A DNA stretch of 64,000 nucleotides from assembly GCA_016705575.1 (NCBI GenBank), contig JADIXX010000002.1, positions 73,510 to 137,509 on the forward strand, read 5' to 3'. The stretch comes from Candidatus Aalborgicola defluviihabitans. Its GTDB lineage: Bacteria; Pseudomonadota; Gammaproteobacteria; Burkholderiales; Burkholderiaceae_C. Shown piece after piece: positions 58,559 to 64,000 of this stretch. How positions within the stretch are numbered: position 1 is the first letter of the stretch; each line of letters opens with the position of its first letter. The notes under the pieces were generated by a model. That model was not told the origin of the DNA and did not search any database. It saw nothing but the letters and a program-made list of their open reading frames with translations. Position numbers and translations under genes: made by a program.

Positions 58559-58770
58559 TTGGGTTCCTGCGTCTGCGCCCAGCGCAACAGGGCTTCTCCC
58601 CAAAGGCGCGCGGATCCCGGATCGATCTCAAACACCGTAAATCGGCTTTTTTCGCGTATGCGCGTTCGCAACAGGCTCATGCCACCGGCTTCGTAATCAA
58701 ACTGCTGCAATTCAATGACTTGCCCACCCAGGGGGATGGTGAATTTTTCAAGGGGGGTAACGATGTCCAT
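58555..58770 (-). CDS. small hypothetical protein, first gene of the operon
   Basis: A 71-residue protein: MDIVTPLEKFTIPLGGQVIE, then LQQFDYEAGGMSLLRTRIRE and KSRFTVFEIDPGSARLWGEA. A small alpha/beta fold is likely; function unknown. The ATG at 58770 is preferred over an upstream frame to 58875 that covers the dsrA promoter region. It leads the seven-gene minus-strand operon, divergent from dsrA with 211 bases between. Confidence 0.7.
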   Translation of the reverse strand: MDIVTPLEKFTIPLGGQVIELQQFDYEAGGMSLLRTRIREKSRFTVFEIDPGSARLWGEALLRWAQTQEPK

Positions 58771-58848
58771 AGCGCGTCTTGGTTGATGCCCTATTGGGCG
58801 CAAGGACAGGCTCTGCCGTCTATCACCGACACGGGTGGGCTCGTATAG

Positions 58849-58858
58849 CCCAAATGGG
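58849..58858. promoter_or_regulatory. CCCAAATGGG palindrome in the dsrA divergent region
   Basis: CCCAAATGGG followed after five bases by CCCAA, mirrored by the tusA upstream region. It lies 123 bases before dsrA and 78 bases before the divergent operon. A degenerate AGCCCTCGT repeat in reverse (around 58870-58895, ACGAGGGTGATAGCTAGC) follows it. Confidence 0.4.
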
Positions 58859-58981
58859 TAGCACCCAATACTCAACGAGGGTGATAGCTAGCACGCCTTT
58901 CGACCCTTACGATTCACCCCACAACAGCATCTACGCACGATTGTTGCGCTAGCAAAAGCGCGCTGACAGGAGACCCATGTA

Positions 58982-60261
58982 ATGAGCAAAAAACAACACG
59001 ACACCCCCATGCTGGACCAGCTTGAAGGTGGTCCGTGGCCCAGCTTTGTGACGGGACTGAAACGCCTGGCCCAGGACAGCGACTACATGACCGATCTGTT
59101 GGGCCAACTGGAGCACTCCTACAAAACCCGCAAGGGTTACTGGAAGGGCGGCACGGTAGGGGTATATGGCTACGGCGGCGGCGTGATTCCGCGTTTCTCC
59201 GAAGTGGCCGACATGTTTCCGGCATCCAAAGAAATGCACACTCTGCGCATTCAGCCTCCGGCGGGCATGCACTACAACACCGACGTGTTGCGCAAGATGT
59301 GCGATATCTGGGAACGCCATGGCTCGGGCCTGATCGCGTTTCACGGCCAGTCGGGCGACATCATGTTCCAGGGTGCTACCACGGCCAATGTGCAGCCGGC
59401 GTTTGATGAATTGAATGAATTGGGCTTCGATATGGGTGGCGCCGGCCCGGCTATGCGCACCAGCATGTCTTGCGTGGGCGCGGCGCGTTGCGAGCAGTCC
59501 TGCTTTGACGAAGCGCGTGCGCACCGCCAGGTGGTCAACACGTTCCTGGACGACATGCACCGCCCGGCCCTGCCGTACAAGTTCAAGTTCAAGTTCTCGG
59601 GTTGCCCGAATGACTGCATGAATTCCATCCAGCGCTCCGACATGGCGGTGATTGGCACTTGGCGCGACAACATCCGCACCGATGAGGCCCTTGCGCGCAC
59701 CTGGTTCGACAAGCACGGCATGAGTGAACTGGTCAACGACGTCGTCAGCCGCTGCCCGACCAAGACCATCATGCTCAAGGAGACCAAGGACGTTGCACCG
59801 GGCCAAAAATTTCCAGCGTCGCCATCAACGATACCCAGTCTCTGGAGATTGACAACAGCAATTGCGTGCGCTGCATGCACTGCATCAACGTGATGACCGG
59901 TGCCCTGGCTACTGGCACTGACAAGGGTGTCACGGTGCTGATGGGTGGCAAGCGCACACTGAAGATCGGTGATCTGATGGGCACGGTGGTCGTGCCCTTC
60001 ATGCCCATGAAGACCGACGAAGATTACCAGGCGCTGGTGGATCTGGGCCAAAAGTCCATCGACTTCTTTGCCGAAAATGCTCTGGAACACGAGCGCACCG
60101 GCGAAATGATCGAGCGTATCGGACTGGTCCACTTCCTGGATGGCATCGGAGTGGAGGCTGATGTCAACATGGTTTCCACACCCCGCACCAACCCCTACGT
60201 TCGAACCGACGGCTGGGACGACGAAGTGGCCAAGATCAACGCCCGCAAAGCAGCAGCCTGA
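58982..60261 (+). CDS. dsrA: dissimilatory sulfite reductase subunit alpha, reverse type (one-base frameshift)
   Basis: DsrA is the alpha subunit of siroheme sulfite reductase; with dsrEFH downstream it is the oxidative (reverse) type that turns sulfane sulfur into sulfite. Siroheme/Fe-S ligands are in SCVGAARCEQSCFDE and KFSGCPNDCMNS, and the ferredoxin insert in NCVRCMHCINVM. Frame 1 ends near 59893 and the rest reads in the next frame to 60261. Adding one A to the A5 run at 59815-59819 restores KISSVAIND. AGGAGACCC precedes the ATG. Confidence 0.93.
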
Positions 60262-60270
60262 GACCTTGCG

Positions 60271-60292
60271 GGACAGACCTTCAGCTCTGTCC
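60271..60292 (+). repeat. hairpin between dsrA and dsrB
   Basis: GGACAGA and TCTGTCC form a perfect 7-bp stem around an 8-base loop. It lies 10 bases after the dsrA stop and 26 before dsrB. Without a T tract it may stabilise mRNA ends or tune the dsrA:dsrB ratio. Confidence 0.5.
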
Positions 60293-60317
60293 TCAACTGA
60301 TTAGAAAGAAGACGACC

Positions 60318-61388
60318 ATGGCAACCATGCGCATCCCCATCGAAAGCGGCGTACCCGATAACAAGCAGTACATGCATCCGCTGATGCTGAAGAATTACGG
60401 CAACTGGAAATACCATGACCGGCCTCGTCCGGGCGTATTGCACCATGTCTCGCACACGGGTGACGAAATCTGGACCGTGCGCGCCGGAACGCAGCGCCAG
60501 TTGGATCTGTACACCATCCGCAAGCTGTGCGATATTGCCGATACCTATGCCGACGGGCATGTGCGCTTCACCATCCGTAGCAATATCGAATACATGGTGT
60601 CGGAGGAGGCCCGGGTGGCGCCGGTGGTCGAGGCGCTCGTCGGCAATGGCTTTCCGGTCGGCGGCACCGGCAACTCGGTTTCATCGATATCCCATACGCA
60701 GGGCTACTTGCACTGCGACATTCCCGGCACCGATGCCTCCGGCGTGGTCAAGGCGCTGATGGATGACCTGCACGCCGAGTTCATCAAGGAAGAAATGCCT
60801 AACCGGGTGCACCTTTCCACCTCCTGCTGCGAGATCAACTGCGGTGGCCAGGCCGACATTGCCATCATCATTCAGCACACCAAACCGCCCAAGATCAACC
60901 ACGATCTGGTGGCCAATGTATGTGAACGCCCGACCGTGGTGGCGCGTTGCCCGGTGGCCGCCATTCGACCCGCTATGGTCAACGGCAAACCATCCCTGGA
61001 AATCGACGAGACCAAATGCATGTGCTGCGGCGCCTGCTACCCACCTTGCCCCCCCATGCAGATCAACGACCCCGAGCACAGCAAACTGGCAATCTGGGTG
61101 GGTGGCAAGAACTCCAATGCCCGTGGCAAGCCGACCTTCATGAAGATGGTGGCCTCGGGCCTGCCCAACAACCCGCCACGCTGGCCCGAAGTGTCGGCCA
61201 TGGTCAAGAAAATCTTGTACACCTACAAGGAAGACGCACGCTCTTGGGAACGGATTGCTGACTGGATCGAGCGTATCGGCTGGCCCGCATTCTTTGAGAA
61301 GTGCGACCTGCCCTTTACCAAGTACCTGATTGATGACTGGCGTGGTTCGCGCTCCAGCCTGAATGCTTCGACCCACATTCGCTTTTAA
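60318..61388 (+). CDS. dsrB: dissimilatory sulfite reductase subunit beta, reverse type
   Basis: A 356-residue beta subunit, intact. It has the siroheme-contacting Cys motif STSCCEINCGGQ, CPVAAIRP and the 4Fe-4S ferredoxin domain TKCMCCGACYPPCPPMQ. The C-terminal arm (FTKYLIDDWRGSRSSLNAST) embraces DsrA in known structures. It forms the alpha2beta2 enzyme with DsrA in the cytoplasm. Confidence 0.97.
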   Translation: MATMRIPIESGVPDNKQYMHPLMLKNYGNWKYHDRPRPGVLHHVSHTGDEIWTVRAGTQRQLDLYTIRKLCDIADTYADGHVRFTIRSNIEYMVSEEARVAPVVEALVGNGFPVGGTGNSVSSISHTQGYLHCDIPGTDASGVVKALMDDLHAEFIKEEMPNRVHLSTSCCEINCGGQADIAIIIQHTKPPKINHDLVANVCERPTVVARCPVAAIRPAMVNGKPSLEIDETKCMCCGACYPPCPPMQINDPEHSKLAIWVGGKNSNARGKPTFMKMVASGLPNNPPRWPEVSAMVKKILYTYKEDARSWERIADWIERIGWPAFFEKCDLPFTKYLIDDWRGSRSSLNASTHIRF

Positions 61389-61419
61389 GCAAATTTGACT
61401 GATACAGGAATTAACCCCC

Positions 61420-61779
61420 ATGAAATTCGGTTTGCTCGTCAGTGAAGGGCCCTACACCCACCAGGCGTCCGATAGTGCCTACCAGTTCGTGGTGGCTGCG
61501 CTGGCCAAGGGTCACGAGATACAACGCGTGTTTTTCTACCACGATGGCGTCAACAACGCGACCCGCCTGACCGAGCCGCCCCAGGACGACCGCCATGTGG
61601 TGAACCGCTGGTCGGCCCTGGCTGCAGACCACAAGGTGGACTTGGTGGTTTGCGTGGCTGCCGCCTTGCGCCGCGGTATCAAGGACGAAGTGTTGGCTCC
61701 GGGCTTTCGCATTTCCGGCCTGGGCCAGCTGGTGGACAGCGGAATCAAGGCGGATCGCCTGATCACGTTTGGCGACTAA
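61420..61779 (+). CDS. dsrE: sulfurtransferase subunit DsrE
   Basis: A 119-residue protein with the persulfide-carrying Cys78 in VDLVVCVAAALRRGIKDE, the same position as in Allochromatium vinosum DsrE. It forms the DsrE2F2H2 complex that passes sulfur to DsrC. Start MKFGLLVSEGPY. Confidence 0.96.
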   Translation: MKFGLLVSEGPYTHQASDSAYQFVVAALAKGHEIQRVFFYHDGVNNATRLTEPPQDDRHVVNRWSALAADHKVDLVVCVAAALRRGIKDEVLAPGFRISGLGQLVDSGIKADRLITFGD

Positions 61780-61800
61780 CAGCCCTTGAAAGAGACAACT

Positions 61801-62196
61801 ATGAGCGACCAACCAGCAGCACCCGCCAGCGGCCCCAAAGTGAAGAAGTTCATGTTTGTGAACCGCAAGGCACCCTACGGAACCATTTACGCGCTGGAAA
61901 GCCTGGAGGTGGTTTTGATCACCGCCACCTTCGACCAGGATGTGAGCCTGGTCTTTATCGACGATGGCGTCTACGAACTGGTCAAAGGCCAGCAGACCAA
62001 AGGCATTGGTGTAAAGAACTTTTCTCCCAGCTACCGCGCACTGGACGGCTATGACGTGGAGAAGCTTTATGTGGACCAGGTCTCGTTGGCACAGCGCGGT
62101 TTGAGCGAAAAAGACCTGCTAGTCCCCGTGGAGGTGCTGGACGCCCAGCAAATGGGCCAACTAATGGCGCAACAGGACGTGATCCTGAGTTTTTGA
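61801..62196 (+). CDS. dsrF: sulfurtransferase subunit DsrF
   Basis: A 131-residue DsrF: KKFMFVNRKAPYGTIYALES, ITATFDQDVSLVFIDDGVYE. It lacks the catalytic Cys of DsrE, as normal for DsrF. The ATG at 61801 is used; an upstream in-frame start at 61786 overlaps the dsrE end region. It is followed by dsrH after 10 bases. Confidence 0.94.
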   Translation: MSDQPAAPASGPKVKKFMFVNRKAPYGTIYALESLEVVLITATFDQDVSLVFIDDGVYELVKGQQTKGIGVKNFSPSYRALDGYDVEKLYVDQVSLAQRGLSEKDLLVPVEVLDAQQMGQLMAQQDVILSF

Positions 62197-62206
62197 GGAC
62201 GACCCC

Positions 62207-62506
62207 ATGTTGCATATTGTCAATAAATCCCCCTTTCAGACCAGCACGCTGGATACCTGTCTGCGCATGGCCCAGCCGGGCAACGCGCTGTTGCTCATCG
62301 AAGACGGCATCTACGCCGCCACCGTGGGTAGCGCAACCGAGGAGCGTATCCGCGCCAGCTGCGCCACGCTCAAGGTCTATGCGCTGCAACCGGATATGGA
62401 CGCCCGTGGCGTAACAGCCAAGTTAATCGATGGAGTGACGCTGGTCGATTACGCCGGCTTTGTCGATCTGACCGTGGAACACCACACTTCCCACTCGTGG
62501 TTGTGA
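62207..62506 (+). CDS. dsrH: sulfurtransferase subunit DsrH
   Basis: A 99-residue DsrH (TusB-like): MLHIVNKSPFQTSTLDTCLR, GNALLLIEDGIYAATVGSAT, and LIDGVTLVDYAGFVDLTVEH. The usual conserved Cys near the start (TLDTC) is present. Third part of DsrEFH. Confidence 0.95.
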   Translation: MLHIVNKSPFQTSTLDTCLRMAQPGNALLLIEDGIYAATVGSATEERIRASCATLKVYALQPDMDARGVTAKLIDGVTLVDYAGFVDLTVEHHTSHSWL

Positions 62507-62535
62507 CTCGAATTACTAAATAACTGGAGAAAAAA

Positions 62536-62865
62536 ATGAGCTTTGAAATCAACGGCATGAACTACGAAACCGACGAAGAGGGCTACTTGCTCAATCTCGC
62601 CGAGTGGACCCTGAGGCCGCCGCTTACCTGGCAGAAGAAGAGAAGGTTCCGCTCAGCGACAACCACTGGGAAGTCATCAACTTCTTGCGCGAGTACTACA
62701 ACGAGTACCAGATTGCACCGGCCGTTCGGTGCTGACCAAGGCGATTGGCAAGCAGTTCGGCGAAGAAAAGGCAATAGCAAATACCTGTACGAACTGTTTC
62801 CGTACGGCCCAGCCAAACAGGCCTGCAAGATTGCCGGCTTGCCCAAGCCTACCGGCTGTATTTGA
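62536..62865 (+). CDS. dsrC: sulfur carrier DsrC (three compensating one-base deletions)
   Basis: DsrC carries the sulfur that rDsrAB oxidises and gives a trisulfide to DsrMK. It begins SFEINGMNYETDEEGYLLNL and ends YGPAKQACKIAGLPKPTGCI with both functional cysteines. The middle reads as nonsense because single bases are missing at 62609-62611 (CCC), 62728-62729 (GG) and 62770-62771 (GG). Restoring them gives EAAAYLAEEEKVPLSDNHWE, INFLREYYNEYQIAPAVR and so on, about 110 residues. Almost certainly sequencing error, as the three deletions restore the frame. Confidence 0.92.
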   Translation: MSFEINGMNYETDEEGYLLNLAEWTLRPPLTWQKKRRFRSATTTGKSSTSCASTTTSTRLHRPFGADQGDWQAVRRRKGNSKYLYELFPYGPAKQACKIAGLPKPTGCI

Positions 62866-62919
62866 GCGCATCCGCCGACGCCAACCCTCGTTGATACAAC
62901 GAACCCAACGAATCTGCCA

Positions 62920-63650
62920 ATGACAATGCTGACGATTCTTTACACGGTTTTGTTCTACGTAGCCACGTTGGTGTTCGTTATGGGTGTTGGGCGCAAGATT
63001 TTCATCTACGCCAGAACACCGGCGCCGCTGAAGATTCCCACTACACCGGCACCGATGACGACCACTGGGGTGGGTTGGCGCATGACACGTGAGGTAGTTT
63101 TTTTTGAAAGCCTGTTCAGGTCTAGCAAGTGGACCTGGATCTTTGGCTGGACCTTTCATGCGGCCTTGCTGTTGGTCGTGTTACGGCATCTGCGCTATTT
63201 TCAGGAACCCGTGTGGCTGCCTGTTGCCTTGATTCAGCCCTTTGGCACCTATGCCGGGTTTGCCATGGTGATCGCGTTGGGAGGTTTGTGGGGCAGGCGC
63301 TGGCTGGTCGACCGCGTGCGTTATATCTCCACCCGTCCGATCACCTGATGCTCGTTTTGTTGCTGGCCATCGGCGTTACCGGTTTGGGTATGCGCTTTGT
63401 GGCGCATACCGACATCATTGGCGTCAAACTTTTCATGCTGGGTTTGATGCGATTTGACTGGCAGCCGCTACCTGCTGATCCGGTACTGCTGGTGCATCTT
63501 TCGCTGGTAGCGTTTCTGATGATCATCTTCCCGATCAGCAAGTTGCTACACGCACCGGGCCTGCTCTTCAGCCCCACACGCAACCAGACTGACAACGCCC
63601 GCGAAGTGCGCCATGTATCCGCGTGGGCAGCATTGGACAAACGCCCGTAA
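62920..63650 (+). CDS. dsrM: DsrM, membrane cytochrome b subunit (one-base frameshift)
   Basis: DsrM is the NarI-like membrane heme-b subunit that passes electrons between quinone pool and DsrK. Frame 1 (YTVLFYVATLVFVMGVGRKI, FHAALLLVVLRHLRYFQEPV) ends at 63348. The next frame continues PSDHLMLVLLLAIGVTGLGM to LLFSPTRNQTDNAREVRHVS and a stop at 63650. One C is missing from the CCC at 63332-63334. Five or so membrane segments are visible overall. dsrK follows. Confidence 0.9.
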
Positions 63651-63665
63651 GCACTTACCAACACC

Positions 63666-64000
63666 ATGGCCACCGCTGCATTCGATACCCCAAAGCTCAA
63701 AAGCTACCCGGTCATACCGCTGGTGCAGGCGGGAGCCATGTCGCATCTCAAACCCTTTGTGGCTTCAAGGCCTATTCAAAAGGCGTTGGGTTTTCCGGAA
63801 GAACTGGTTGAAGACTGGCAGGCCAAGGCCATTGAAAAATGGGCGAATTGCTAGGCAAATACCGCTCACTGCAGGTCTACATGGATGCCTGCGTGCACTG
63901 CGGCGCCTGCTCTGACAAATGCCACTATTTCCTGGGCACCGCCGACCCCAAAAACATGCCGGTGGCGCGCGGGACCTGATGCGCAAGATCTACCGACGCT
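63666..64000 (+). CDS. dsrK: DsrK, HdrD-like Fe-S subunit, partial (two frameshifts)
   Basis: DsrK is a cytoplasmic HdrD-like iron-sulfur protein that processes the DsrC trisulfide. Start FDTPKLKSYPVIPLVQAGAM; then, in the next frame, MGELLGKYRSLQVYMDACVH with the 4Fe-4S motif CVHCGACSDKCHYFLGTADP. One A is missing from 63835-63839 and one G from 63971-63973; with both, the reading runs to PVARGDLMRKIYRR at the window edge. The gene continues beyond the window. Confidence 0.87.

Noticed and set aside
58982..61388. dsrAB considered as a sulfate-reduction (reductive) enzyme
   Set aside because: dsrEFH, tusA and dsrE2 are markers of the oxidative pathway, and the host is a betaproteobacterium; no dsrD was seen.

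Overview
The window is a chromosomal replication-origin region of a betaproteobacterium, most likely Comamonadaceae close to Rhodoferax (an inference from gene order, protein flavour and a recurring intergenic repeat, not from a database search). The rpmH-rnpA-yidD-yidC-mnmE block runs leftward and dnaA-dnaN-gyrB rightward from a DnaA-box-containing gap at about 11.1-11.37 kb. About 90% of the window is densely packed genes on both strands. No rRNA, tRNA or CRISPR array was found.

Layout. 0.1-8.4 kb: RRM RNA-binding protein, SDR, the Kdo/LPS genes kdsD-kdsC-lptC, a Kef-type antiporter, apt, mnmE. 8.4-16.7 kb: yidC to gyrB around oriC. 16.8-31 kb: infA, an AAR-like dehydrogenase, MFS transporter, RidA, DNA glycosylase, HNH nuclease, aroG, glutamine amidotransferase, Lrp regulator, NRDE protein, phosphoesterase, minCDE. 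31-40.7 kb: a nitric-oxide/stress neighbourhood (nnrU, nnrS, an nsrR-like Rrf2 regulator, DUF2249 proteins, serA). 40.7-46.9 kb: a complete suf-type Fe-S assembly operon (A-like, B, C, D, S, U, Nfu) preceded by a likely NsrR operator. 48.7-49.9 kb: tusA-dsrE2-thioredoxin sulfur-relay genes.

50.3-54.6 kb is accessory DNA: an IS91-type recombinase/transposase pair (transposase frameshifted), followed by an integrase-less integron cassette array with four attC-like sites and three cassettes of unknown function. The last cassette is strikingly AT-rich compared with the genome.

54.8-64 kb is a sulfur-oxidation island. The reverse dissimilatory sulfite reductase genes dsrA-B-E-F-H-C-M-K run rightward and off the window end. 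A tightly coupled seven-gene operon runs in the opposite direction from next to dsrA. It encodes a small unknown protein, a Cas6/Cmx6-like protein with no CRISPR in sight, an unknown helical protein, a TauD-type dioxygenase, a 2Fe-2S/FAD reductase, a LexA/S24-like domain without its catalytic lysine, and another small unknown protein. The organism is therefore probably a facultative chemolithotrophic sulfur oxidiser: TusA/DsrE2 and DsrEFH/DsrC pass persulfide sulfur to rDsrAB, and DsrMK links to the membrane. The suf operon would supply the many Fe-S clusters.

Several genes (dsrA, dsrC, dsrM, dsrK, a DUF2788 gene, the IS91 transposase) carry one-base homopolymer indels. In dsrC three deletions together restore the frame. 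These look mainly like assembly or sequencing errors in an otherwise functional locus.
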